Shown in pieces: positions 49,701 to 63,705 of a stretch of 64,000 nt of DNA. Where the stretch lies: contig JAPFBL010000254.1 of assembly GCA_026182355.1 (NCBI GenBank), forward strand, positions 5,701,001 to 5,765,000. Direction: 5' to 3'. Under the pieces are notes generated by a model. The model was not told the origin of the DNA. It worked only from the letters and a program-made list of their open reading frames with translations, and did no database searches. Numbering within the stretch: the stretch's first letter is position 1; each line of letters starts with the position of its first letter. The translations under genes were made by a program, and so were the position numbers. Source of the DNA: Hermatobates lingyangjiaoensis (taxonomy: Eukaryota > Arthropoda > Insecta > Hemiptera > Hermatobatidae).

Positions 49701-51148
49701 ACAAAACTTTCTCTATGAAGTCATTCTGAGATTTCGTAAAGCCTACTTTGAAAAATATATATAATTTCAAGTACTTGTCAAAGGTCTCTAACAAATAAAC
49801 TTGAGTACCGTAAAATTGAAGCTTTTCGATGAATAATGTATCAGCCCCAGAGTGGTTTATCAATAAATGAAATCGCTATCAAATAATAAATTAATTAGTT
49901 TCTCTAATTTTAAAACAAGGATAGGATTGGCATTAACAAAATAATAATAAACTCCAAGAATTCCAAAATTTTTATGGATTCTATATTCCAGATTTTTACT
50001 TAACATAATAAGTTCTATTCAGGCTCACAATAAGATACACGTTTCATCTTATTTAAGCTCATAGCTATTTTCATATATGTTATTTAAGATTTGCCAACAC
50101 AACAAATTGAGAGATTATAATCATCCCGTGGAGTTGAATGTACAAGTACGTGTAAATGCGATTTTAATTTTTTCAGAATATGAATTATATTCTGCTTCCT
50201 TTTTGTGAAGTTATATGCAAATATCAGATTATTCATTCTAGTACCTCGTTAAATTACATATATAAATATAACCATTTAAAGTCTTGTGCCTACTGTTCAA
50301 ACTATTTTAAATAAAGTTAACAAATATGAGTAGGTTAAGAGAGGAATGTCCATTTAATTTTTAATATATTGTATTACATTCGTAATTAAACTGTAAATCA
50401 TAGAAATTACATTTGACAATTAATAAACTTTATATTATCCATATATTTTGTTTGTTATATCAATAATCAAATTATTTATTTGACATTTACAAGTCTAACA
50501 CAATTGCGTAAAAGATCTTCGTTTGAATATTTATCAACTATAGTTATCAATGAAATAAAAGTCAAAATTAAACAGTACACCAATTTTTCACTCAATAAAA
50601 TCATTCTTTCCTCTCTCGCACATCTCTGAAATTAAGATGTAATAATGACTGAAAATTGATTCTTGCAGTAAATAATCTTGATCGTTGTACTTAAAAAGCT
50701 ACAAAATTCAATACTTGACGGATATTTTTCTCTTAAACATAAACAATATAATAAAAATATACAGAAAACGATTGTAATAAAACTTTTTGAAAATAAATAA
50801 TATATTCATCTGAAATAGTAATTATACATAATGAAATACTGATACCAAAACCGATGTACGATTAGATAAATAGGAAAACAGGAAAAGTTACTGTGAATGT
50901 ATAAATAATATAATATTACCCTCCATAAGGATGATACATCACTTGCATTATGCAAGAGTTCTCTGTGTTCATAGTTTTATTTTAGTGATTATCACAATTT
51001 AATATTTTCAAAACAGTTATCCAATCAAAAAATGTCAGTTATGGAATCAATATTAGCTCAGATTTTAACTTACAGTAAATAAATAAATCTTTCAAGCAGA
51101 CATCGGTGATGACTTAACTTAATATTTGTCTTATTAAGTTGGGATTTG

Positions 51149-51228
51149 ACCCTGACGAAGACCGCTTGTTACAGGTGGAAGATATTAGCCTTTTTTTTTT
51201 CATTTCCTTATTATAGTTTGGACGTTAA
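51149..51228 (-). mobile_element. Family A fragment, copy A7
   Basis: It keeps CCTGACGAAGACCGCTTGTT, then a changed acaggtggaag and a decayed end (cattttcttatt-like, tatagtttgga). Only the hammerhead-bearing arm remains, and its GAA is mutated. Confidence 0.6.
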
Positions 51229-51829
51229 TATTTGTTGTATTTACCGTTGTAATCCTCCATACTGTATGACAAAATGTATTTAATTTATGGAAGCATACTA
51301 ACTAGTTTGAGAGCACACTCAATCTAAAATGTTAACCCTGTATGGTGGACACTGAGGTGAAAAAGAAAGGAAAAATATTTTCCTTTTTAACCTGATATAT
51401 AATAATGAAAGCAATAATAATCATAATAATTGCAATCGTGTTATCAACAATAAATTATGACAAATGTCATTTATATTAAAACTGAAAAGTTTGTTTTTTC
51501 TATGTGACTAAGATTTCACATTCTCATATTAAAAACTACGATAAAAGTATTTTATCGCCTTTATGTTTAAACAAAAATTATTTTTTCCCTTTTAACGATT
51601 CATACCAGAGAGTTAAATGCTGTTATTTATTATTTCCGCACTATTAGTATAATGTGATTGAAATTCCATACGTTTTTTTATGCGAAGAGGTAATAAAGTT
51701 TAAAAAGGACAGATATTATTTGATATATAAAAAAAATTATACTGCGTCTTATTAAATTCGTTATAAAATATAAATTTTGATTTGCTAATATTTCCATATA
51801 TTTTGAAATGGCACATTGAGAATATTTCT

Positions 51830-52150
51830 TCTTTCTCAGCACACATTAAATCAGGATTGAATACCTTTCCTGGAGTAGGATTGACGGTTTGCTTTGACGC
51901 TGTGAAGATTTTAAATGCATGGAAATGACGGAGCGGTAAGGAATGTATTTTTTTGTCAACTTCAGTTCAAGAAAGGTGAAATAACTGTTGGCCGATTCTT
52001 TGAAGCAAGAAGTCGTTGAGTTAATGAAATGTGAATGGTGACGGCCTTCCTACAGCGAGACTTGTAAAGCCTTGCTCAGTAAAGACAGGCAGTTAGTCCA
52101 TTACCGTAAACCCATCCTGTCAATGCAAGTGTGTCCATTCTTGAATCACT
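51830..52150. promoter_or_regulatory. Possible conserved non-coding block
   Basis: A unique, moderately GC-rich stretch lying between AT-rich DNA and family A copy A8, with no frame and no repeat similarity. I note it only as a candidate for cross-species comparison. Confidence 0.15.
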
Positions 52151-52418
52151 AAAGATATAAAAAGCTGGAGGAAGCATTGTCTGCGTTTTTTGCCCATGTC
52201 TCTTTCAAGATTGATGTAGTTTCTAATGGGTGGTTATCTGCATGGGCGCCTCTGGCTAATTTCCCAGGCGTCCGACGGGTCAAAGGGTGCAGGACACTCG
52301 AGCCTATTACCTGCTTCTTCACCCTTCTCACCGAGCACTATGGGTCCCTCCAAACTCGCCTTTTCACGCTTATCTTTCAACAACTCTCTGGAAAACCATT
52401 TCATATATTTCCATATAT

Positions 52419-52596
52419 AAAAGATTTCACATAAACACGTGAAATAACAATCAATAATCAAACCACATTGGAAAAAAAAAGACTAAGATCTTTCAACCGT
52501 AACAAGCGGTCTTCGTCAGTTTTTGAGTCTGACGAAGACCGTTTGTTACGGTTGAAAGTCTTCATTTTTTCATTTCATATTGTGGTTTATCATACT
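52419..52596. mobile_element. Family A palindrome, copy A8
   Basis: Lead aaagatttcacataaacac, arms from caataatcaaaccac to gtggtttat. The centre is shortened (cagtttttgag). The left arm keeps CTGACGA, stem II, GAA and stem III on the minus strand (52481-52519) but lost the 5' strand of stem I. The right arm keeps the core through GAAA but lost stem III. Confidence 0.75.
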
Positions 52597-53119
52597 TTTC
52601 CATATATTACAACATTCTATTCTGACTATAGGGGTGTTTATGATTTGATAACTATATTATTTCTTGATCTATTGTGATTTTTCATCATAAAATTTATTTT
52701 TCATATCATAGTGCTCTTCAGTTATATACCAGTATTTTTTTTCTTCCAAATAGTATCACTACTTGGAGGGAGTTTATTGCAATATTTTCACATGCTTATA
52801 TGCCAGTATTATAAAGAATATGAAAACAATTTTCATTCCTTGTAAATAATGACCTTAAAATATCCAAAAAAGCTCTAATAATTTTGATTTATATGACAAA
52901 TTATCCAGTTGACGTTGTGAAAAAAATTTCTTTTTTTATTACAAATCAATAATGAAGTATGTTCACCATCTATGCTGTTTTGCACTAGATGTCGAGCAGA
53001 ATAATATGACTCATTGTTACAGCGCAGCCATTTTAGTTATTTTATGTTTAGTATGTAATATGGGTGTTAGTATTCAAAAATCCGAAGGTTTGTCATTTCA
53101 AGTTTATTTTAAAAATTGA

Positions 53120-53302
53120 CCTTAAAATTTACATGGTTGAACACATTCGGGACCAATGACTTTGTTCTGTCCAAAAAACGGCTAAAAACCTGGACAAGGT
53201 TTTTTAATCTCCCGAATGAAAAAATATAGTGTCAGAGGGAGCTACGAATCTAAAATCTCCGTTACGAACGGTTATCGTGCTAACCATTGGCAAACTCCGA
53301 CC
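53120..53302 (-). mobile_element. Degenerate tRNA-like SINE, second family
   Basis: On the minus strand gtttgccaatggttagc resembles an A box and tagattcgtagctcc a B box about 35 bp later, in a layout like a tRNA head. The downstream body does not match the 6118-6435 family. No target duplication was found. Confidence 0.4.
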
Positions 53303-53454
53303 AATTTGTCATACAGCGTACAGATTATGTCCAAACAACTCTATTTTAACCGATTTAAACTATAAGCATGATAATCTTGTAAAAAGAATATGACGAAAAC
53401 CTAATTTTTGGTAAAATGCCTGAGAGACATGGATGTTAAGCATGTTGTCGAGGT

Positions 53455-53690
53455 AAAAGTAAATTGACTGAAAGAGAAGTGGAGACAGCGGAGTGGAGGG
53501 CGAGGAGCGAGCGCGAAGGGTGGCCGAGGAGGAGTCGTGACTGGTGACCACGACGGAGGACCGTCTTGTTTCGCCACCTCTGCCACTGTCCAGCCTCCCT
53601 GGTCACCCTATCGCCAGCCGCAACAAACTAATTCGAGAAACTCTTGCCCCACAGTCGTGCCCGCCCAAAATCACTTCAATTCGCCACTTT
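53455..53690. other. CpG-containing GC-rich island
   Basis: A run with many CG dinucleotides (gcgaggagcgagcgcgaagg, accacgacggaggaccgtc), in sharp contrast to the surroundings. Open frames on both strands are short, with proline/serine-rich noise. It could be a promoter, a non-coding first exon or a foreign repeat. Confidence 0.3.
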
Positions 53691-55427
53691 CCAGCAAGGC
53701 CTTTAAAAGTCTTTAACAAGACTCGTCTGTACCTTTACCTTACCAAAGAGTACACGAGAAAATCAACAACTATTCTAACTAAAACAAAATATAATAAATT
53801 TAACCATCTACATTATTAGTTAGTACATTCTACTTTCAGGTAATGAAAACGCTTTATATTATATATCATAAACATAAATTCAACTATATTTGTCTCACAT
53901 ACACTTTAGCTCAGTCTCACTCACTCTCTCTCTCTTTCTCCCATAAATACATACACATGCTTACACATACATACACACACGGTTAAAACTACTTGAGTGA
54001 TAAAAAATATATTTGCCAGAAAAGAGCTATCAAACAAATAAACTGTTTAATAAAACTAGACTCAATGAATTAAGTGTAGTCTATTTTTTTATCACGAACT
54101 ACGACAAAAAAGTGTAAATGTTTGTACTTTTCTTTATTATTATTAAATCTATAATCATACTCGTACTATAGATTTTAGATAGATAATATGATAAATGGAT
54201 TTTGACATCAATGTTGGTCTAATGTTTTAAAGAACATTACGTTGACTGGTGCTAGGTTGTGAACTCGGGTTCCAAATTAACGAACAGACAAAACAGGATC
54301 TTTAAATTTTGCAGAAAAATTTGCTGTTTAGAGTGTAACTATATAGTTATGATAAGTAATTAAAATGTACTGAAATTAGAAGAAAGTCAACTTGGACAAG
54401 GGTTCTACCTACTTAATTGATTTTATCTCACTTTATCAAATTTTTTTGGACACATTAATTTTTTACCTTTCTTGAGCAGTTACTTACCTTAACAAAATTA
54501 TAATTATTATTTTATGAAAACATCTTATGTAAACTGTGTATGCCTCAAAATAAATTTCATAACATTAAAAAATGTTTGTAATAGCGTATTATTGTGAAAA
54601 TATTAATAGGATAGGTCATTCTTAATAATTAGTTGTTGAATATAAAAAAAATGGTTTTACCTATAGCCATTATTCAGTCAGACATCATTGCAAAAATTTA
54701 AAAACAGGTTTTATAACCAAAATTTCATAAATCCATTAAGAAGACGAAAATAAATTAAATTTGTCATGAAATGTTGAAAACAATATTTAAAGTAAAAATC
54801 TTGTACAATAAATTAGTACACTACTTACACTACCAACATTTAGTTGGCTTACTCTTTCCAGTTAACCTTAGTCTGCTAGTTGAACATCTCTAAAAAGCTG
54901 TACATAAGAAATACCAGGACATTTTGTTTCTCATTGAAACTCTCACCTCAACTTATGACTAACAGTAGTGTCGAATAGATGCCTTGTGACATTTGATCAA
55001 GGGAGAGGGCCAATTAGTTGGCGAAATGGCGTTGACATTTAAAGCATTCGAAGTGCAGGTTCATTCTCAGTGAATTAAACGCTACTGTCGGAAAGCGGAA
55101 CAATGGAAATGCGCTTTGGTCTCACTAAAGTCTCTTATTGTGCCCATTCTTGGGCCTCAGATTGAATACTGAAGGAGGCTCAGATGATAAAGGATTTCTC
55201 CATGAAAGTCAAGGCACCATCTGATCCTACAATTAAATTTACTTTGGCCCGTATCCTTTACACTTTCTATTACTGACTTCGAATAATACTGAAGTCACAA
55301 ATAAAACAAATTAATATTGTTCTGAGGCAAAACATGAAAGTATTCTATTATTAAACAAGCGATACACTTTCAGTTTTAACAGCTTTAAAAACACAAAATC
55401 TTACTAAATAAAAGTAATTTTGAATAC

Positions 55428-55430
<3 letters not shown>

Positions 55431-55469
<39 letters not shown>
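55431..55469. repeat. (TG)n microsatellite
   Basis: About 39 bp of TG repeats. A GA-rich tract lies at 55557-55590. Confidence 0.95.
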
Positions 55470-55470
<1 letters not shown>

Positions 55471-58400
55471 TACAACAGTTTTAGATACTTTAAAGGGTAA
55501 CAGTTAGAGAGTTTGATTATCCACCCGGTTCATTGCTTACTTCGTAGAGAGTGTATGAGAGAGAGAGAGAGAGACAGAGAGAGAGAAAGAGTAAGAAGGA
55601 GGATAGGGATGAAGAAGAAATTCTAACTTTGAACTAAAAACTAAAATTCCGTTATATTTCAGCTGTAATAATTTAATTATTAAAGTACATTATCCTAAAT
55701 TAAAATTAATTCCTCCTAGAAGTATAAATGAGGACTGCTCGAAGGCAGACAGTTACTTGAATTCATTCCTTATTTAATTTGCTCCTTTGGCATGATTACA
55801 GCCTTCCATGCAAGTACCCCAGAAGAAGCAGTTTCATACGCATTGTTTCCTTGATGGGAGGTCCAAGTCTGCTTAATTTCCTCTACCAGCCTATCAATTT
55901 GTTTCCTTAAGGCTTGAATTTAATTTCAGGGTAATTCTTCTAAGGTGCAACCTGACCTATTGGAAAGTCTGGTTTTACCTGTTTGGTAGTAAGATTTTGC
56001 TGTAACTCTTTGCAGAGGTTTTAGGCATTTCCATTGGAAATGAACATATAACTTACATTTATTAAAAAAAAAAAAAAAATCAAATTCTTGTCATATCCTT
56101 TTGGATGTAAATTGATAAATAATAACAGAGAATTCCTAAAGGTCTTATATTAGAGAATAAAAAGCAGTAACCAAATAAATTATTTACGATAAAAGGAATC
56201 CTACACAACTGTTTTACACTATTCAACAAAAATGTGGTTTGGAGTGATTTTTGAATAACAACAACTATAACACATAACATTTGTTTAAATAACACTTATC
56301 CAGTTATTATAAACCCCTATTTAAATTCAACATTATTAATTATCTTATTCTTAAAGTTCGTTTTTAGTTTTAGTCATTGCATCTCTGTCTTAACTTGCTG
56401 GTCATTTTAGAATTATTTTGCTGATAATCAGTTGCTAATAGTAATTTCAAATAGTCATTTTTTAATTTTAACAATGCTACTTTCTTTCTTAATTATATTT
56501 TGAAAATAAAACTATATATGTACCAGTATACAGCAAATTTTAAATCCTGTCAGTTTGTAACCAAACCTGAGAATTGCGTCTATTATTTTTGCTGGATTAC
56601 CGATTAAACTGTGTTTGGAAGAGAAAATTATGATGGCGTAATCTTTTATGAACTAAGAGTCAGTACCTCTAGTTCAGTCAAGTACCACCAATTAGCCTGT
56701 TTTAATACTGTTCAAGGTGATTAATTTTGAACTCAGTAATCTGACACTATTGTATTAATGAAAAAAAAATTCATAGTGACTTTATACTAAAGTTAATAGA
56801 TCTAAATAAATTACAAAATATTAATAATGTTGTACTAAAAGATTTAAACTGATTTATGAAGTGTAAAATATACGAAATAAACAACATTGTCCTAAAAATA
56901 TCAATTCATACAGTTATTAAAAAATAATATTATTCATTTTTGTTTAAAATGAATATTAATGAATGATATAAAGTTTGAAAGGTTGATTAAAGTGTGTAAG
57001 CTGTTAGCTCATAACTTTTATGACCTATGTTTGTCATATGTGTCTCTCTCATTTAATGAACTTCAAATTTTATTGAAACAACTTAGAATGTAGTTTACAA
57101 TGTATAAATAAGACTAATATTGGTAGTTTTATATCTTCAGGGTTGTTAGATGATGTAAGGTAAAATAATTAAAATGATGTACTCACAGTCCTTATGGTCT
57201 TAAAAGACTAGTGGTATCGTCCATTACAACTCAATCTGTTAGGCAGCTTTATGGCTAAACCTAATGGTTTTCTCCTTTCTTCATCGTAAAAAAGCAGGTA
57301 ATTGTGCAATGTTTGTCATAAGATACTAAGCAGGTAATCTACATAGAATACAAACTGACCTGCCTCTGAAATTCTTGTTTAAGAGGTTTCTAAGACGCAA
57401 TTGTTAGTTTGCTTCAAGTGTTCAAACTGTCGATATTTCCACACAAACAGAGTATTATTGTCCATTTTGCCACACAAAAAGATCTCTCTCGATACCGAGT
57501 ACAGTGCTCTCTGCTATTTCTGAGTACGTCGAGGAAGATGTAGTGACAGCACCATGTACCTTCTAAGGAAGTCTTAAGACCGACCTTCCATAGTACTACC
57601 AAAGTCACAAAAAGAGATATTTATATCAAATAGACAGTTTTCTTTTCATGACGTAGAAATGAATAATATGCAGAATATATGAAACCTTTAATCAGAAGCA
57701 ACAACAAAATTACACGAATATATTTAAAAAAGATTTATTTTTATATTCATTCAATTATTTTTTCAAAGAAAGCATGAACTGATCTTTTTCTAAAACTAGG
57801 TAATCAGTCAATACCTTGATAACAGTATACGTGACTTTATAAAAACAAATCAAGAACCTAATTCCATTTATATCATTTAAATGTTTAATAAAGGATTTTT
57901 AGCTGAACCATAAATATGGTCGTAATCCTGACATTTATCTGACTTGGTGTCTTTTCTAAAAATAGACATCTTTCGACCTAATCCTTCTGCCTGGATGACC
58001 CATAAACCAGGACCTAACACTCATGACGGGACAAAAAATCTTCTTAAGCTTTGAAACTTTTTAAAATGTTCCCTTCGGCTTCCTGTCGCACTTTTACCTC
58101 CTTACCTGATATTTCAATGATATATATATATTAAATCTCTAACGTCATAACAACAACATTGCTCTTTTATAGGCAATCTCTAAATGTTCGAATTTGCCAT
58201 TTTATAATTAATTTAATACACATAGTTTACTGTTAAGTTTATTATTGATAGTAAATATCTCGATTGAATAAATATATTTAGCACAATGGTCATCATCGGA
58301 GAAATGAATAGTTTATGGGATTGGCACATCAGAAATGTTGGTATTCACTACAATTAAACAGTCACAGTGTTGCCAAACTTTTAAAATCTGTCTGTAAAAG

Positions 58401-59764
58401 TTTGCAACATTAAGTGCTCTTTTTCTTAAATGAACATAGTACATTTCCATGCAACAGTTTATCATAATTTGGTTCTCTGGTTGTTAATTACCGTCCGAAA
58501 AGTTTAATACTCAAAGGAGTGTTCTCTTTTCTATACCTTAATATCTATACATACTGAACAATCAACTAAACAACTCTGCGTTTACACTTTACTGATAAAA
58601 AGTCACGGCACGATGCACGGCAGCAAGAAGAAAACGATTGTCCTTTTCAAAAAACCTTTTCAACCTAATACTGTGTTATAATTCGTAATACATGAGAAAC
58701 TTCAAAATCCAACAATATGTACCTTTGAAACTCACACATGATTAACGAGTCATTACCTATTGACTAATAAATATGTGAACGCAAAATAACGCAAACTTAC
58801 TATGAAGTAACAAACCACTCTCAATGACCTTTGACAACGAATTGCAAAGACACTAACAGAGGAGTTCATGGACTGTGACATGGTAATCTGAAACATGCAC
58901 CTTCTAGACAAGGTCACTTATCATTCTAAGAGTTAACGTAAGCTGACTTTTCTACGACAGAGAAATGGATTATTGCAAATAATGATTTTTTATTTAAAAT
59001 TACTTATTTGTTAGATATTATTTGTATTTTACTGAATGTATACTTGCAGATACTTTTCTGTTTTACATTGACGTCCTAGGATAGCCAATACTGTGGGTAT
59101 TATGTATTAACAAACTATGATATTAAATTATCACTATTTTAAATAAATTATAGATACTCCATTGAATTGTGACCATGGTACGATATTGCAAGCTCTAGCA
59201 AAGGACATTCCTATGCAAGATTGTGAATGTATTTCTCAAGCTTGTTGAATTAGTTACTAAAGATTTTAATATTAGAATAATAGGATAGATTTATGAGGGC
59301 GGTAATAAAGGTAAAAAACAAAGATGGTTGCAAATAAAGCACGCTTTGATGTTTTGACATCTTTTCTGATTAATCATGTTTGTTAGCCTTTCGACCATAA
59401 CATGATAAAACAGGAGAGGCTGATACTTTTTAACATGTCCCGAGAGACCATCCTCACAAATAAAGGAAAAGTGAATTGACCAAGATGGACCTTACAGAAG
59501 TGGGTTTCCACGACCTACATCAACAAAAGCTATAAACATAAGTCCTTTCGTCTTTATAAGACGCATGGTTACTGAGTCTTAACCTCAGTATAAATGATAA
59601 AAACATCATCAAAATTACAGTAAAAAATGGAAAAGACAACAGAAGGGTAACAGTTACAGGGAGTTGAGGTAAATGGGAAAGAACAAGTATGGAAGGGAAA
59701 GAGTGAGACATACAAGAAGGGGTGTAGGGAAAAGTACTGAGAAGCATCCAAACGCTAACCATAC

Positions 59765-60164
59765 TAGAGATGGGTGTATTGAATACTCTCGCGTATACTT
59801 CTAATACGACTACTTTTCAATACAATGCACTCATTCGGCTATCCAGATCTTGCGGAGTGAAGTCGCTTGAGGCGGTGGTACAAGTGCTAAGCAAATCGTT
59901 CGTTATAATTGGTGGGAATAGAGGAATGATTAGGAGTTGGCGGGCGGTGTATGACGTCGTAATCTGTGGTGAGGAGAAGGGAAAACGAGGTACTTAATAA
60001 GAACAAGACCGATAGGACTACTTTTTATTCGTATCATAAGAGGTCCACCAAATACGTATTGAATATTCGAAAGTAGACGTGTTGGTATCGGAACCACGTA
60101 TTCGACTACATCGATGCCTGATTTTATTCGAATACTTCCTATTCGATACGCCCATATTCTATAG
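59765..60164. mobile_element. Possible hAT-like non-autonomous element (about 400 bp)
   Basis: The left end tagagatgggtgtattgaat and the right end (reverse complement tagaatatgggcgtatcgaa) form a terminal inverted repeat with mismatches. AGATGGGC-like ends are common in hAT elements. The interior has several tattcgaat-type motifs and no transposase. The 8-bp target duplication expected for hAT was not recognised. Confidence 0.35.
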
Positions 60165-60179
60165 AGACAAGTCAAAGTT

Positions 60180-60620
60180 CGCCATAACCCTCGAGGGCCT
60201 GCCTAAGAATATAGAACCCTAAGGAAACAGCTAATGCCGCGATTATGCCACCACTGTGAGAAAGAAATCTCGAAAGAGACAGACGCTACTTGCATACGAC
60301 CGAAGGGCTGGGTAGCCCTCAAGGACAGAGCACGATAGAGCAGACTTTCGGCCCATGGACCCCGACCCAGAGACACCAACCTACCCCACCAAGTACTGCA
60401 GGAGAAAGTCTTGAAAAAGACAAGCCTTAGCACACAAGGCTTATAAGGAAGGACAGCTACCCAAGCCAGCGCTCACTCGAGTGGACTTTCCACCCGCGGC
60501 GCTGACGCAGGCTAACTAACCATCCGTCCGGTTGTGCCTTTCTTAGTTCATGCCATGAGGGAAAAACAACCCAGGCATGTTAAGCCCCCCCACCACGACA
60601 AGGTGAAGGCACTCGGGGGG
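60180..60620. other. GC-rich segment, probably part of a dispersed repeat, not recognised
   Basis: About 440 bp of clearly higher G+C, with ccaccacgacaaggtgaag and a run of seven C and seven G. Frames on both strands are interrupted. It directly follows the possible hAT-like element. It may be the untranslated part of a non-LTR element, but I cannot name a family. Confidence 0.25.
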
Positions 60621-60638
60621 GATTTACATCTTCGTCAT

Positions 60639-60785
60639 AGAAGAAAGTGCTCTTCTCTAGTCACACATACTAATATCCTTGCCTTATATGACCACTATAG
60701 TAATCTTATATCACTCCAAAAGTTCTCCATTGTAACAAAAGTAACTTCAACACTACTTGTGTCTCTCGAGAAGAGCACTTCTCTT
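60639..60785. repeat. Imperfect inverted repeat, arms about 30 bp
   Basis: aaagtgctcttctctag with tcacaca at 60644-60669 is the complement of tgtgtctctcgagaagagca near 60758-60780. The loop is about 85 bp. Confidence 0.6.
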
Positions 60786-62521
60786 GATTACAACAAACAT
60801 CGGAATATCGAAGTAGGTTTTGTTAGTGACTCTATATTTGTCTGTTTTACAACATTTATAGTTATTTTTTAATGAATCCATTAACTTATAAATTAATAAT
60901 TCAAATTGTTAAAGTATCATTGCTTTAAGATGACTACAGCCAACAAAAAATGTTGCTCATAAGTTTGGATATTGAATTCGTTACTTGCTTTGTTGTTATA
61001 TTTAATGTACAGTTTTTCATGTTGAATAGCACAACTTATGACAAAGTCATAGTAGGATATTTTTAATCATCTTTCCAAGTAGAGAATTTTTCGTATAATG
61101 GCAGTAACTGTAATACTTCCATATATGAGAGAAAAGACCAGCAGATCTCTATATGTTACAAATCCGTTATTTACCAAGAAGATGGTGAATTCCAGTCCAT
61201 GTTTGAAAAGTATTATTAGTCAATTTAAATAATAGAATGAGTTAATGGTCGTTTCAGTGCAATGCATATATTTTGAATAATCAAATATTCAATACATTTT
61301 TACAGCTCAAGAACTTTTATTATATTTAGATTACAACAGTAGTTCAAGAACTCTAACATGACTTTGCGTTACATTGCCTATAAAACATCTCATTATCTAA
61401 AAAATGAAGTTAAATCAATTTCAAAAGGACAGATAATTTACCCACTGGTTTTCTATGACGCTATTGATTACCATATGCAATTTATACGGTTTATATAGAA
61501 TGTTTTAACAAGATAGGATGTTTAACTGATATCAGTGATTGAATGAAAAATAAAGAGGGACAACCTCAGTTTTTATATTCCTGTTATATTATCATACATT
61601 TGTTTTGATAAATAGTATTAATCAATAGTGTATTGATTAATTTTTATGAAAACGATTTCACAAGATGAAGAAGTTCTGTCAGGTTTAGCCGTTAGTGCGT
61701 GACAGTATTGAAGACTGTTGTTCCCCGCCAGGTAAAGGTAACCAGTTTGTAGGCTCTAATTGTGGGTGAAGACGTCTTCCAGGCTGTAAGTCTCTCGGTC
61801 CTTTGAGTGGCTCTCGTTTGCCACTAGGCCCTACTCTTTCTCTTATCCGTCTCATTCAATCTTTATTTGCCCTGTTATTATCTCTTTACTTGACAAGTCC
61901 CCGATAATGATCTCAATAAAAAAATAACCCTCTAAGTGCTTATTTCAGGTCCCACGTCTACTTGGAGAATGTTGAGCAACACAAATTACACTTTACGAAA
62001 TTAGCACACTTATTGAAATATTTCAATCATTACATAAATGTAACGCCCGTTTAATTATTATATATGGCTTTTATGATTATAGAAGAAACAGTAGATTTTT
62101 TTTAATATTCTGGTTTTAGCGCTCGAAAGTTTGGTCATACTGGTTGAACGAAATAGTAACGTTGAAAATTAACACTGTGTCTCGTATTTGAGTATCAATT
62201 TTTATAAGATTAGTAGGAAAATTTTCTATAATTACAGAAATACGATGAAATTAATAAGTTAGGGATTACAGCAAACATGTCATTTTTTCTCGTTTGGAAT
62301 ATCTGTAAGAGAAGATACAGTAGTTTAGTAGCATATCCCTACTAATCAAAATGTAACATATTTAAGCATATAACAATTTATTATCCAGTTATTGTAAATT
62401 GTATCACGATTTGCTCATTGAACACATATATACAAAGTATTGATTTCTTTTTTCATATCTTTATAAATTATGAGTCACAAAATAGAAAACAACATTGTAA
62501 GAAGAACTGCTTCAAAGCATT

Positions 62522-62720
62522 TATGTATAGCATAGTGGTTCTAACCTCTAGCATACTGCTAGAGTTCTAACTCCATACCTGAAAGGTTTTCAAGGTTGGA
62601 AGGTTTCCCTGGTTAGTTTTTCTTATTCGTCCGCAGAGATATCAGTACGGTTCCTCTCATTAGGTTGTCTCTGTTGTCCTGATTGTGTATTCCTCATATC
62701 ATATGGTTTGGTAACTAGAG
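62522..62720 (+). mobile_element. tRNA-like SINE candidate, third type
   Basis: tagcatagtgg fits the A box and gagttctaactcc a B-box-like motif 32 bp on, as in a tRNA head. A unique body of about 130 bp follows. No tail or target duplication was seen. Confidence 0.4.
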
Positions 62721-63435
62721 TCGTTCACTATCCATTAATACTCCTTAAAAACAATAAAGAATAACAATATTTCAGCGGTAATGAGGACACGGATTACTTC
62801 TTGAACTATTTGCTTGACTTTTTTTAGTAAAAAATAGAAACAAAGTATAACATATTAATTATGTTTTTTTCTTATTCAGTATAGTAGTATCTATACTTGT
62901 TTGAGATTTTTTGTGACAGAAAAAGGTAAATGAGGTTTAAAGGATATAATATAAACTGAATTAGATAGTTTTTATGATAGTAGCGTTAGAACGGCCACCG
63001 AGAATGTGGCGTTATTAAGCACGCTGTGCTAAGCCTCAGAAAGATGGAGTATTTATTATTCCTCCTGTGGGAAAGAATTTAAAAAGCTTGAATCCTAAGA
63101 TCCCTCTTTCCGTATGTTCTTATTCTCTCTCGTTTTTTTTATTTGTTACCTAGTGTAGTTCTTTTATTTTATTTCCATTCAATTCTTTTGTACTATTCGA
63201 TTTAATCTTTTGAAGCATTAGTCAACCGCCCTTTGCTCTGATCTTCTATGCCAAGAAGATTTCCTAACTTCTTAATAACAGTTAATAAATCCTACAATTT
63301 TAACAGTTAACTCCTGTAGACTATACTCCTTTGGTAGTTCTCTGAGAGGGTGGAGGTCCAAGTAGGTGAATTGTTTGGGGGACGCGAGAGTTACGGAAGG
63401 TCACATGATTTTGTAGAAGCTGCAAAACACTGCAC

Positions 63436-63705
63436 ACAACTCCTCTACCCACCCTCCCACAGCCAACACCCCACTATCAATAAAACTACTCTCCTCACTC
63501 ACACCCCTCTACCCACCCTCCCACAGCCAACACCCCACTATCAATAAAACTACTCTCCTCACTCACACCCCTCTACCCACCCTCCCACAGCCAACACCCC
63601 ACTATCAATAAAACTACTCTTCTCACTCACACCCCTCTACCCACCCTCCCACAGCCAACACCCCACTATCAATAAAACTACTCTCCTCACTGCCCCACTC
63701 ACACC
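63436..63705 (+). repeat. 64-bp minisatellite, about four units
   Basis: tcaataaaactactct recurs at 63477, 63541, 63605 and 63669, exactly 64 bp apart, with the C-rich spacer cccaccctcccacagccaac. Units are almost identical. The strand asymmetry (almost no G) is strong. Confidence 0.95.

Noticed and set aside
52177..52461. Overlapping frames on both strands near 52200-52450
   Set aside because: The stretch is locally GC-rich and so has few stops, but neither strand shows a domain or good splice sites.
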